A stretch of 64,000 nt of DNA from Billgrantia lactosivorans (GTDB lineage: Bacteria > Pseudomonadota > Gammaproteobacteria > Pseudomonadales > Halomonadaceae): positions 62,001-126,000 of the forward strand of contig NZ_QHGY01000001.1 of assembly GCF_003254665.1 (NCBI RefSeq). The letters are read 5' to 3'. A program made the translations under genes and the position numbers. The notes beneath the pieces are model-generated. The model had not been told where the DNA came from and searched no databases. It was given only the letters and a program-made list of their open reading frames with translations. Shown one piece after another: positions 9,256-19,900 of this stretch (within the stretch, counting starts at the first letter, position 1; every line of letters begins with the position of its first letter).

Positions 9256-9295
9256 TGCTCACTTTTTTGGTTTGTGGGTAAAAGTGAGCATTATA
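9256..9295 (-). promoter_or_regulatory. Inverted-repeat operator and -10 element of the hipA-hipB operon
   Basis: A perfect 11-bp inverted repeat, TGCTCACTTTT at 9256-9266 and AAAAGTGAGCA at 9280-9290, has a 13-bp spacer. On the minus strand a perfect TATAAT (9295-9290) abuts it, 100 bp before the hipA start, so a repressor bound here would block transcription. No strong -35 element is visible. The site lies in the 406-bp gap 9190-9595, which is clearly richer in A+T than its surroundings and holds no gene I can support. Confidence 0.55.
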
Positions 9296-9417
9296 CTGCG
9301 CATTATTCATTTGTGCTGCAAATATGTGAGGTGTTGACTGCACGTTTCAGCGGCTTTGGCCTAACAGCACGCTGGTACAGAACGTCTAGCGTTGGGAAGT
9401 CATATTGTAACGGAATG

Positions 9418-9445
9418 TTTACTTGATCGTGTTCATGCCTATAAT
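9418..9445 (+). promoter_or_regulatory. Sigma-70-like promoter for the AraC-type regulator
   Basis: TTTACT and a perfect TATAAT (9440-9445) are 16 bp apart on the plus strand. Transcription from it would give a leader of about 145 nt before the preferred ATG at 9596, or 70 nt before the alternative ATG at 9521. Confidence 0.45.
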
Positions 9446-9595
9446 GGCACAGGCCTAGGGAAACCTGGCCACAGTGACCAGAACAATGATGATAACGGTT
9501 GGCCAAGAGTTACTACGACCATGCGCAGTCATGCGCGGATCCGTCATCTTTGCTTGATACTCTCGGCTGACGTACTGACGCAGGACAGCGCATTC

Positions 9596-10585
9596 ATGGC
9601 ATTCATCTCCTTTGCCAGCAGCGAGTTCCCCGAGCGTGAGCGTCTCGAGGCGGCTCAGGACTGCTATGCCGCCATGGCCAACGTCGATCTCGCCGTGCCG
9701 CGCGGCGAGTCACCTGACATTACCGCTCGCATCCGTCTGTTGCCCGGTGTTTCCATCGCTTATGTGGAGTGCTCTTCGCTGGTGGCCCAGCGCAAGCCGG
9801 TTAACCTGGCCGACGGCAACGACGATATCTCGCTATTGCTGAATCCCGGTGGGCAGGGTGGCTGGGAATCGTCCCAGCCCAGCCTTGGCGAGGTGAGCTG
9901 TCGCGCGGGCGAGGGCTGCCTTGGTTTCAACGAGGTCCCCGGGCGCGTTGCCTTTCGCGGCCCTGGAGCACGTTTCCTGAGCATCGGTTTTGCACGTCGA
10001 CTGCTGGTCCCGCTGCTGGGCGGCAACCCACCCTTGGCGATGAACAAGTTGATTCGTACCGAACCCCTGGCGCGTCTGGCCCGGTTGGCTCTCGAGCTGA
10101 CCTCGGGGAGAGCGTTGTCCTTCGCTCAGGACACATCACGGATGGCTGACCAGGCGCTGGACTTGGCGGCGCTGGCGCTGGGGGCTACCCCGGACGCGGC
10201 ACATCACGCCAGGGGGCGTGGGCTGCGTGAGGCGCGCCTGCGTGCCATCAAGGCCGATATGCTCGCTCTTGCGTCGCGTGGCGACCTGAGCCTGACGCAG
10301 GTGGCGGCGCGCCATGGCGTCTCGCCCGGCTACCTGCGGGCGCTGTTTCGCCAAGAGCAGACCACGTTCACCGATTACCTGCTGCGACTACGCCTGCAAC
10401 TGGCGTGGCGACGGCTGGTGGAGCCGCGACTCGGACAGCGCTCCGTCAGCGACATCGCCTTCGCTTCGGGTTTCAACAATCTTTCCTGGTTCTACCGCGC
10501 GTTCAAGCAGCACTTCGGCGTGACGCCCAGCGAGATCCGTGCCGGGGCTGCCATGGACGTTCTGCGTCCAGCTCCGCCGGGATGA
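9596..10585 (+). CDS. AraC-family transcriptional regulator
   Basis: About 329 residues. The N-terminal two thirds match the AraC-binding-like sensor type that begins near ...FPERERLEAAQDCYAAM and continues ARIRLLPGVSIAYVE. The C-terminal 100 residues form the paired helix-turn-helix domain: LSLTQVAARHGVSPGYLRALF is the first and SVSDIAFASGFNNLSWFYRAF the second, ending in FGVTPSEIRA as usual. Start choice is uncertain: ATG 9596 has AGGA ten bases upstream and fits the usual N-terminus; ATG 9521 would add 25 residues. It lies directly upstream, on the same strand, of the large secretion cassette, which it might control, but no direct evidence shows this. The 155-bp gap after it has a GATAAT at 10686-10691 with a poor -35. 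Confidence 0.85.
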   Translation: MAFISFASSEFPERERLEAAQDCYAAMANVDLAVPRGESPDITARIRLLPGVSIAYVECSSLVAQRKPVNLADGNDDISLLLNPGGQGGWESSQPSLGEVSCRAGEGCLGFNEVPGRVAFRGPGARFLSIGFARRLLVPLLGGNPPLAMNKLIRTEPLARLARLALELTSGRALSFAQDTSRMADQALDLAALALGATPDAAHHARGRGLREARLRAIKADMLALASRGDLSLTQVAARHGVSPGYLRALFRQEQTTFTDYLLRLRLQLAWRRLVEPRLGQRSVSDIAFASGFNNLSWFYRAFKQHFGVTPSEIRAGAAMDVLRPAPPG

Positions 10586-10740
10586 GGGTGCCGGGAAGAA
10601 AAAGTGACGGGATGTGACGCTGAGTGGAGGATGAGGCGAAAGGGTGTTGGTAGGCTCATGCCATTCCATTAGCGAGAATTAAAACGATAATCCGGCGCGG
10701 CTGAGCTCCGTGTCCTGTACGCAGCAGGAGCAATACAACA

Positions 10741-12117
10741 ATGAAGGTACTCGGTACCCTTTCCCTTCGGCGTGCGGCTGTAGCGTTGGGCCTGGGGCTG
10801 TTGTCGCCCGTGGCGCTGGGCAGCAGCCTGCTACAGCTGCACGAGCTGGCCGTGGACAACGACCCGCAGTTCCAGGCGGATTTCCATGGCAAGCAGGCCA
10901 CCGATGAACGTTACTATCAGGCCCGCTCGGCGCTGCTGCCCCAGGTGAACCTCAACGCCTCTCGCAGCGAAATCAGCCAGGACATCATCAGCTCCGACAA
11001 CGAAGTCTTCGGCAGCGGCAGCACCTCCTACCCCACTACCGTCTACGGTCTTTCCATCGACCAGTCGATCTACGACTACTCGCGCTGGGCGGCCTTCGGC
11101 CAGGCAAAGCGAGAGATACAGCAGGCGGCCTCCGAATTGGAAGCGGCACGCCAGGATCTTTTCCTGCGCGTAGCCGAGCGCTACTTCGCGGCGCTGGCGC
11201 TGCACGAGAACCTCAGCTTCCTGCGTGCCGAGAAGGAGCAGGTCGGCACCAACCTGGAGCAGGTCCGGGCTCGCCACGAGGACGGCCTGGCCCGCGAGAT
11301 CGACCTGCTCGACGCCGAGGCACGCTACCTGCAGGTGGAGGCCCGCGAGCTCGACGTGGTGAACCGCCTGCGTGATGCGCTCAACGCCCTGGAGGAAGTG
11401 ACCGGCGTGGCGCCCAATAGCCTGCGGCTGGTCAACGACGACCTGCAATTGCAGCGGCCTCAGCCGGATTCACCGGAGGCATGGACCGAGCTGGCCGTGC
11501 AGCGTAATCCGCGCCTGCAGGCCGCCCAGATGGCGGTGGACGTGGCCATGCAGGGCGTCAAGGTGCGACGCGGCGGGCATTTTCCCACCCTCGACCTGAG
11601 CCTGAATCACGAGACCGATAACACCGAGGGCTCGCTGTTCGGCGGCGGCAGCGAGGTCGAGACCCAGACCATTCGTTTCGGGCTGAACATACCCGTCTAT
11701 AGCGGTGGCATGGTCGCCTCCCAGGTCCGCGAGGGCGAGCAGCAGATCGAGGCCGGTCGGGCGCGGCAGGAGCAGGTGCACCGGGAGTTGGAGCGCAACG
11801 TGCGCGCCGGTTACCAGGGCATCGTTACCGCCATGGCGCGCGAGCGGGCGCTGCGCGAGTCGTTGCGTGCCAACGAGCGCATCGCCGAAACCCGCCAGGT
11901 GGGCTATGAGTCCGGCGTGATACCGCTGCTCGACCTGCTCGATGCCGAGCGTGAGCTTTTCTTCGCCCGCAGTGAGCTGGCCAGTGCCCGTTACGACTAT
12001 CTGGTCAGCGTGCTTCGCCTGAAGCATGCGGCGGGGGTGATCAACGTCGAGGATCTCGCCGAGATCGATGCCCTGATGAGCGAGCAGGTCGATGTCGTTG
12101 CCGTCAACCGCCTCTGA
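10741..12117 (+). CDS. TolC-family outer-membrane factor of the giant-protein export cassette
   Basis: A 458-residue protein with an N-terminal signal peptide (cleavage likely near residue 27, after SPVALG) and two homologous halves of long alpha-helical hairpins, the TolC/LapE/AggA layout. Typical motifs are LLQLHELAVDNDPQ at the mature N-terminus, YFAALALHENL and LDLLDAERELFFARSELASARYDYLVS near the C-terminal helix pair. Such proteins form a trimeric channel through the outer membrane and periplasm and dock with HlyD-type adaptors. AGGAG at about 10727 precedes the ATG. It is the first gene of a same-strand series ending at 46719 that contains three HlyD-type modules but no ABC transporter. 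Confidence 0.9.
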   Translation: MKVLGTLSLRRAAVALGLGLLSPVALGSSLLQLHELAVDNDPQFQADFHGKQATDERYYQARSALLPQVNLNASRSEISQDIISSDNEVFGSGSTSYPTTVYGLSIDQSIYDYSRWAAFGQAKREIQQAASELEAARQDLFLRVAERYFAALALHENLSFLRAEKEQVGTNLEQVRARHEDGLAREIDLLDAEARYLQVEARELDVVNRLRDALNALEEVTGVAPNSLRLVNDDLQLQRPQPDSPEAWTELAVQRNPRLQAAQMAVDVAMQGVKVRRGGHFPTLDLSLNHETDNTEGSLFGGGSEVETQTIRFGLNIPVYSGGMVASQVREGEQQIEAGRARQEQVHRELERNVRAGYQGIVTAMARERALRESLRANERIAETRQVGYESGVIPLLDLLDAERELFFARSELASARYDYLVSVLRLKHAAGVINVEDLAEIDALMSEQVDVVAVNRL

Positions 12118-12931
12118 GCAGCGCCGGGAGGCGTCGTCCGACGCACCCGAGCGGATGCAGCGTTTATTCGCCGGGCTCGGGGTGGCGTTCGGCCTGGAGC
12201 GCTCGGTCAAGTGTGGCCCGGGGCGCTGGTCGACCCGGCGCCGCCTCTACAGTGCCGCCGTCGAGGCCTGCGGGGTCGAACGGCTGGCACGCGAGCTGCC
12301 GGCCCTGCTGGTGGAACTGGGCATGGACGATGCGAGCCGCGAGGCATTCCTTGCCGCTTTGCAGGCGCCGAGACAGCCGCACTTCCTGCACCTGGGAGTC
12401 GAGGAGTCGCGTTGCAAGGTGTACTGGGAAGCGCCGCTACCCCGTGAGCTAGGGCCGGGCGAGCGCTTCGTGCTCTATCGCGCCTGGAAGTGGCAGCCCG
12501 GCGAGACGGCGGCGCTCTCCGACTACGTGCTGGTGCCCACCGCGGGCGAGGCCAGGGCGGCATACCGCCGGCAGTGCGAAGGCATGCCGATGGCGTTGGT
12601 CGATCTGCTCGAGCAGCTCGAGGTCAGCTTCGCCCTGGCCCAGACCCCCTGGCCGCCGCTGACGGTGCGTATCGAGGAAAGCCGGCGGGGCCGGGCGACG
12701 CCCCGGGCCTCGCTGAACCTGCACCTGCATCAGGCGCGGCTGCCGCTGGGCGGCGTGGCCGGACTGATGATGGGGCTGGCGCGGGAGTGGGACAGCGCAC
12801 CCCGCCAGGCACTGGTGGCGTGGATCGCGGCGCATGGAAACGAGTTTCTGGGCAACCTGTCGTTCGGCCTGGGCCACGATGACGAGCCGTTTCTGACCTG
12901 CTACCACGGGGCACGGGTGGTCGAGAAGTGA
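12092..12931 (+). CDS. Conserved-looking protein of unknown function in the export cassette
   Basis: 279 residues, overlapping the TolC-like gene by 26 bp in another frame, which implies translational coupling. It is soluble and mixed alpha/beta, with no signal peptide, membrane helix or motif I recognise. Recognisable stretches are FLHLGVEESRCKVYWEAPLP and LSDYVLVPTAGEARAAYR; the regular order of hydrophobic and charged residues, and its place between two recognisable genes, argue that it is a real gene. ATG 12155 is a possible later start. Inference only: a cytoplasmic helper or chaperone for the giant protein encoded two genes downstream. Confidence 0.7.
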   Translation: MSLPSTASEQRREASSDAPERMQRLFAGLGVAFGLERSVKCGPGRWSTRRRLYSAAVEACGVERLARELPALLVELGMDDASREAFLAALQAPRQPHFLHLGVEESRCKVYWEAPLPRELGPGERFVLYRAWKWQPGETAALSDYVLVPTAGEARAAYRRQCEGMPMALVDLLEQLEVSFALAQTPWPPLTVRIEESRRGRATPRASLNLHLHQARLPLGGVAGLMMGLAREWDSAPRQALVAWIAAHGNEFLGNLSFGLGHDDEPFLTCYHGARVVEK

Positions 12932-13030
12932 GCCGAGAGCAGGCGGTATAGAAGAATGGGCCGGACGCTGGCAGTCGTGTCGACCCCAGCGGCGGTAATG
13001 CAGACAACCGGAACAATAAGGAGCCAACCC

Positions 13031-13831
13031 TTGGCTACGCAACTGCTTATCTATCGTAACGTACAGCCGATTACCCGCGACAAGCACGGTGAGCTGTCGC
13101 TCAAGGTCGGCAAGGATTTCGGCTTTGCCGGCCAGGTCAACTCGGTGCCGTTGATGGCGGCCGAGTTCCCGGCGGCGGCCAGCGACCTGCCGATCGTCTT
13201 CACCGATGCCGAAGGCAGCGTGCTGCCGGTAGCGGTACTGGGGGTGGATCAGGACGCCAACCTGATGGTGGACGGCGAGGGCCAGTGGCGCGGCGAATAC
13301 GTGCCGGCCTTCCTGCGCCGCTACCCCTTCGTGTTTGCCGCCAGTGAAGACGGCAAGACCTTCACCCTGTGCATCGACGAGGAGTACGAGGGGCTCAATA
13401 CCGAAGGCCGCGGCGAGCGCTTCTTCGACAGCGAGGGCGAGCAGACCCAGTACATGGGCAAGGTGCTCGACTTTCTGCAGGACTATCAGGCGCACTTCCA
13501 GCGTACCCGCGCGTTCTGTGCCCGGCTGGCGGAACTCGATCTGCTCGAGGCGGTGGAAGCGCAAATCAGTCTTCCCGAAGGCGGCAAGCGCACCCTGACC
13601 GGCTTCAAGGCAGTGAACCGGCAGAAGCTAAAGGCGCTGCCCGAGGACACGTTGAAGGCCATGCTCGCCACCGATGAGCTGGAGCTGCTTCATGTGCACT
13701 TGCAGTCGATGCGCAACTTCAACCGCCTGAGCCGCCTGGCCCGCGGCGGTTCTCGCGTGGGTGCGCTGACCAAGGGCGACCCCGCCGAGGAGGCGGTGAG
13801 CCAAGGCGATGACGAAAAGCCGGTGCACTGA
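13031..13831 (+). CDS. SapC-family protein
   Basis: About 266 residues matching the SapC family: N-terminal NVQPITRDKHGELSLK, PLMAAEFPAAASDLPIVF, the WRGEYVPAFLRRYPFVFA motif and the LCIDEEYEGL segment are characteristic. Family members were named after S-layer protein loci and are common in gammaproteobacteria, but no reaction is established. The best start is TTG 13031, because AAGGAG at 13018-13023 sits seven bases before it and the resulting N-terminus (MATQLLIYRNVQPI) is what the family shows; the open frame upstream has no comparable site. It precedes the giant gene, so a role in its export or surface assembly is plausible. Confidence 0.85.
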   Translation: MATQLLIYRNVQPITRDKHGELSLKVGKDFGFAGQVNSVPLMAAEFPAAASDLPIVFTDAEGSVLPVAVLGVDQDANLMVDGEGQWRGEYVPAFLRRYPFVFAASEDGKTFTLCIDEEYEGLNTEGRGERFFDSEGEQTQYMGKVLDFLQDYQAHFQRTRAFCARLAELDLLEAVEAQISLPEGGKRTLTGFKAVNRQKLKALPEDTLKAMLATDELELLHVHLQSMRNFNRLSRLARGGSRVGALTKGDPAEEAVSQGDDEKPVH

Positions 13832-13857
13832 AGGACCCGATTCCTGACGCCCTGGGT

Positions 13858-13880
13858 GGCTCGTGTGTGATGCGCGAGCC
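13858..13880 (+). promoter_or_regulatory. Small stem-loop in the leader of the giant gene
   Basis: GGCTCG (13858-13863) pairs with CGAGCC (13875-13880) across an 11-nt loop, between the SapC-family stop codon and the giant gene start. It may affect mRNA stability or processing. No promoter is evident in this 109-bp gap, so read-through from the upstream genes is likely. Confidence 0.25.
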
Positions 13881-13940
13881 GCTTCCCCTCCAGCGCGTTG
13901 CGTAGCACATGTGGCAAGAAGAAAAACAGGAGCCCTCCCA

Positions 13941-16900
13941 ATGAATCGCCCCCAGCGCAAGCCCCTCACGGACCTGATCTCCAAGCTCACGCGCAGGTCG
14001 CGTCGAGCCAAGCGTGCCCAGGCCGAGCCCTCGCGTTTCATCTTCGAGGGTCTCGAGCCGCGCATGCTGCTCTCCGCCGACCCGCTGACGGCAGCGGTGG
14101 CTGCCGGCAGCGACGTGATGCTGCGAATGTCCGAGGACGAGCAGCGCGTGGAACTGGTGGAGAGCATCGAGGGCCAGGAACAGGTGCTGCACAGCTTCGA
14201 CCTGGGCAAGGCGCGTGAGGAGAATGAGGGCCGGATCACCATTCAGGGCAGCGCCGACGACGATTCGTTGAGCTTCCATGAGAGCCTGCTGGGCGATGCC
14301 GCTTCCGGCTTGATCGTCGACTTCCTTGGGGGGGAAGGTGACGATCGGCTCGACCTGACCAATGGCCAGGGCCTGGTCATCAACTTCGTGGGGGGCGAAG
14401 GGGACGACCGGCTGGTGGCGGACACGGGCGACGCCGAGTGGTCGATGGGCGACGATGGCGGCGAGATGACCCGCGACGACGGCCAGCGGGTCTCGTTTTC
14501 GGGGCTGGAGTGGGTCGATGCCACCCTGGGCGGCACCCATACGTTGAGCGCCACCGCCAGCGACGAGGCCACCTGGCTGGCGCTGGATGAATCAGCCGTC
14601 CAGCTCGGCGGCGTGGTGTTCGAGGGGGTCGGCCGTCTCGAAGGGCGTTCGCAGGACACCTTGAGCTACGCCGAGTATGCCAGCGGCGTGAACGTCGACC
14701 TGGCGGCAGGCGTCGGCTCGGGGTTCGGGCGGGTCGGCGGCTTCGGCGGCCTGGTGGGCTCGGACTTCGACGACTCGCTTGCCGGCGATGCCGGTAACAA
14801 TCGAATCGAAGGTGGGCTGGGCGACGATATCCTCGATGGCGGCCAGGGCGATGATACCCTGCTCGGCGGCAAGGGCAGCAACCTGCTGATCTCGAGCGGC
14901 GGCGACGATCGCTTCGAGAGCGACGACGAGGCCGAGGACAGCTATCTGGTCGAGCGCAGCAGTGGCGACATCATCCTGGCGGACGACGGCAGCGATGCAA
15001 TCAAGGTCACCACGGCCGACGGCTCGCTGAGTTTCGAGCGCTCTTCCGCCGAGATCATCCTTGCCGCCACGGGCAGCGGCCAGACGCTGGATGCCAGCGG
15101 CTATACCCATTCCGGCGTGACCTTTCAGGCCCGCGGCAGCGCCACCGACATGATCGGCAGCGAGCAGGACGACCGCTTCCTGCTCGGCAGCGGTGGCGGC
15201 AGCATCGACGGCCGCGGCGGCGACGATATCCTCGAAGCCGAGGCCGACGCCGACATGACGCTCTCCGATGCGCGACTCGAAGTCGCCGGCTGGAGCGATT
15301 ACACCCTGGTCAGCGTCGAGTCGGCGCTGCTGGTGGGCGGCGAGAGCGGCAATGTTCTCGATGCCGGTGCCTTCAGCGGCGATGTGCGCCTGGAGGGCGT
15401 GGCCGGGGAGAACACGCTGATCGGCGGAAGCGGCGACGACCTGCTGGTTGGCGGCACGGGCAACGACACCCTTGAAGGCGGCGCCGGTGACGACGTGCTC
15501 TACGGCGGCCTGGGCGACAACACCCTGGCGGGGGGCGCCGGCGAGGATCGTGTGCTCGGCATCACCGACAGCTTCCTCACGCTCACCGATTCGGCGCTGA
15601 TCCATGGAGACCTGGTCGAGCAGCAGCGGCTGGTGTGGGATGGCGGCGCCGACGCCGAGATCCGTTTCTTCTTCGATGGCGAGCAGAGCCTGGCGCTTGC
15701 CGCCAATGCCGAGGCGCTCGAGATTCAGCGTGCGCTCGAGGGCATCGCCGGTATCGGCCAGGGCAACGTGCAGGTGGCCCGTGAAGTCACCGACTCCGGC
15801 GAGACCGCCTGGACGGTGCGCTTCGTCGGCGATTTCTTCGAGAACAGCGAAGCCGAGATCGCCCTGCTGGGCGTGGCGGCGTCGAGCGCTTCGGCATCGA
15901 GCGCCTCGGCCACTCGCGAGCAGGCGCGCCGGGTGGGGCGCGACACGCTGAGCGGTATCGAGGGCGGCATGCTCCAGGCCGAGTACGGCAATACCGTACT
16001 CGATGCGCGTGGGTTCACCGGCGACGTGTATCTGCAGGGTGGGGGCGGCAACGACACGCTCTACGGCGGCCAGGGCCATAGCGAGTTCAACGCCGTGGCC
16101 GGCGACAACCGCCTCTATGCCGGCAGCGGCGAGAACGTGATCATCGGGGGTTCGGGCAGCGACCATCTCTTCATCGAGCTGGGCGGCGACGCCCGCGATC
16201 TCGACCTCGGTGGGGCCGGTTTCGTGGTCACCCGGGACGACGATGGCGAGGTGAGCTCCACCTATCAGGGTATCGAGCGTGTCAGCATTGCCGGTAATGC
16301 CTCCGACAATCGCATCGACGCTACCGGCTATCATGGCCTGAGCGATGACAGCCTGCTCTCTACATTGTTGAGCGATGACGACTACCAGGCGATTTTCGGT
16401 GCCGAGACGACGGCGCTGGAGGTGACCCTCGGCGATGGCGAGGCGCTTGTGCTCGATCTCAACGAGGCGCGCACCCTGGGTGACTTGGTCACGCTGCTGG
16501 GCAGCCTCGAGGGACTCGACGCCGAATTCGATACGAGCGAGGGGAGGCTGGTACTGACCGCCAGCAACGGCGAGGCGTTGGACATTGCCGCGCAAGACGA
16601 CAACAGCGCCGCCCAGCGCCTGCTCGATGCACTGGGTCTGGCGGTCAGCGATACCGACGCCGACACCTGGCTGGGCGAGCGCCTGCACGCCGCCGCCGGA
16701 GTGGCGATCGACGTGGCCGGTGGGGACAACACCGTTGTCGGCAGCCGCGGTGACGACCTGATTCGGGTCGGCAGCGGTACGCACGCCATCGACGGCGGTG
16801 AGGGCCGCGACACCTTGGTGGCCCAGTTCGACGGCAGCATGACGCTGGATGGGGACACGCTCGTCTTCGACCCCTCCGGCGGCGATGAACACGAGGCGAG

Positions 16901-19900
16901 CCACGCCGGCCTGGAGCGCGTGGAGCTTTACGGTGGCAGCGGGGCCGATACCCTGGACGCCGGCAACTTCGACGGCGAATCGGTGCTGCTTGCCAGCGGC
17001 GGCGGGGCGGATACCCTGATCGGTGCCGGTGGCGATACCGGCACCGAGTTCGTGGTAGAGGCCGAGGGGCTTGCCAGTGGCGAGGTATCGATCACCGTCA
17101 ACGGCGCCGAAAGCTCATTGCGTCTGAACCAGCAGGGCGGGGCCACCCTTGACGATGCAGCCGATTTCCAGCTTCTGCTCGATGTGGTCGATATCAGCGG
17201 TTCCCATGCCGACTCGCTGAACACCCGACTGGAGTGGTCGGGCGATGTCACGCTTGAGGGTATCACCGCGACCTTCGCCCAAGATCTCGTGCTCAGCGCC
17301 CAGGGCACTCTGCGCCTGCTCGGAACGAGCCTCGACAGCGACGGCCACGAGCTGACCCTCAAGGGCGACCGTGTGGTCATCGATGCCGCCGGCAGCGACA
17401 GCAGCAGCATCAAGACGGGTGGGGGCGACTTCAGCGCCGTAGGGCGCGAGATCCTCATCGACGGCGGCAGCCTGATCGACACCCGTGCGACCAGTAGCGA
17501 GAACGGCACCGTGACCCTGAGTGCGCAGCCGGTCAGCTACGAGGGCACGCTGCCCAACGGCTTCGCCGATGTGGGCGTCTTCAATCTTTCGATCAACGTC
17601 CAGGACGCCACCCTGCGCGGCGGCGACATCGTCGTGGAGTCGCGCATCGTCGATCCCGACCGCTCGCTGTTCAACGTCGATACCGGCGTGTCGTTCATCG
17701 ACAGCGGCGTCAACGGGGCGCTGGGCTTCCTCGAGGGGCTGGCACTTTTCGCGAGTACCTCGACCCTGGTGGCCAACAGCACCATTACGCTGGGGGCCGC
17801 TGCCGAGCTCCATGCCAGCCGCAATATCTCGATCGACAGCCAGATCCGTCTCAGCGCCAGCGTTTCGCCCACCGCCGCCTTCGGCGTGGGCATCTCGGTC
17901 AGCACCCTCGTGGCCAAGTCGAACATCGTCATTGACGGGCTGCTCGACGCAGGCGGCGACATTGCCCTGCGTTCGGCAGTGGAAACCACCCAGTCGCTGC
18001 TGGCCGCGCCCTCGGGCGTGAAGGGCTTTGCCGGGGCGGTGGCGGTCAGTGTGCTGGTCACCGAATCGCGGGTGATCGTCGGCCAGCCGGCCACGATCGA
18101 GGCCGGTGGGGACCTGTTGGTGGATGCCTCCACCATCGATCGCAACCGCACCGTGGCGCAATCCGCACCGGAAGACGGCATGCTCGGCCTGGCCTTCGCC
18201 ATCAATGTGGAGTCGGGCATCACCGAGGCGCAACTCGCCGGCACCGTCACCGTCGAGGGCGATCTGGTCGTCAACGCCGTGACCGTGAAGCGAGCCATCG
18301 AGAGCACCACGCTTGGACTGCTGCCCGCCACGGCCAACGGCGTCACGGCCAGTGCCGGTACGGCGCCGGCGGGGGCCAGCGGGTTGCTTGATGGGGTCCA
18401 GAAGAGCGGCAAGGACCTGGCCAAGTCGCCTATGGTGCTGCTTGAGCCCGTGAGCAAGAAGCTGGGTGGCTGGGTCAAGGAGGTGGGAAAGAAGGTCCCG
18501 GTCGAATTCATCTCCAAGCGCTTCGAAGACAGCGAGGAAGACGAAGACAAGGCGGCCAGCAACGATTTCGACGCCGCGGCGGCCGTGGCCGTTTCGGTCG
18601 ACGTGAACGTTGCCGAGGCACGCCTGGGCGCGGTGGACGCCGACGGCAACCCGCTCGAGGAACGCAGCCGTATCCAGGCCGGCGGCGACGTGCGCGTCAC
18701 CGCGCTCAGTTCGCATCGCCCCGCGGTCAGCGCCGGTTCGTCTGCCACCAACGTCGATCCCAACGCCGAGAAGAGTGACGGCAATCCGCTCAAGCGCTAC
18801 CTGAAGGGCAAGTTCGTCGACAGCAAGACGTCTGCAGCCGACGGCACCCAGGACCCGAAGGCCGCCAAGCAGGACGGCGATCAGAAGAAAGCCACCGGCA
18901 CCGAAAAGGCCGCCGTGGGGGTTGCCGTTGCCGTGGGCGTGCTCGATAACCGTGCCGAGGCTTTTATCGAGGGCAACGTCGACCTGGACGCCGGCGAGAC
19001 CATCAGCGTCGATGCCAAGAGCCTCAATCAGGTCGATCCGGGCGGACTCTGGGGCGCAAGCCTCTACAACGCCATCAAGAACCTGGCCGAGGATGCCGGC
19101 GGCGACCATGCCAGCACCGAGAGTGTCGACGAGTTGCGCGGTGGTGAGACGGTCACGGTCGATGCCGGGCACGCCGCAGGCGGCGAGGCCGGGAATTTAT
19201 ACCGTTATCTTGGCGACACCGAAACCAATGTCGATCTCTCGGCCGAGGATTTCGACGACAGCGATCGCTGGGAGAAGCTCGGCACCCCGCTGGAGCAGAA
19301 CATTCCGGCGTTGCTGGGCACGCTGAACGGCTACCTCTCGGGGCCGCTGGGCCTATCCGGCAGCTTCGACAGCTGGACCCAGGCCACCGCCACCGGGGAG
19401 AAGCTGGCCATCGCCGCCGCGGTCAACGTCTTCGTGGTCGATCAGCACAGCGATGCGCGCATCCGCGAGGGCGCGACGATCAACCTCGACGGCGCCGAGA
19501 GCGTGGATGCCGCCACGCTGCCGGGTGACGATCGCGCGGTGAGCGTCAGCGCCCAGAGCGTCAACCATCTTCTCGAACTGGTCGGCAATATCTCGCTGCC
19601 GAGCGTTTCGGGCGGCACCGAGTTCACCACCAAGAGCTGGAAGGATGCCCTGGTCGACAGCAACCTGAACAAGCTCAAGTCGGGCTTCGCCGGGGTGCAG
19701 TCGCAGGGCACCGCGATCGGGGCGGCACTGGCGGTCAACGTCTTCGGCAACGACACCCGCGCCGAGATCGAGTCCGGCGTGTCGCTGCTGGCCGGCAGCC
19801 TGGATGTCAGCGCCGACAGCGAGACACTGCTGCTCAGCGTGGGGGCCTCCGGCGGCAAGTCGGAGAAGGTTGCAGTAAACGCCTCGGCACTGGCCAATGT

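Noticed and set aside
13863-13940. Upstream extension of the giant gene's frame
   Set aside because: The extension has no ribosome-binding site and contains Cys-rich, non-family sequence, whereas AGGAG precedes ATG 13941 and gives the expected basic LEPR-type N-terminus.
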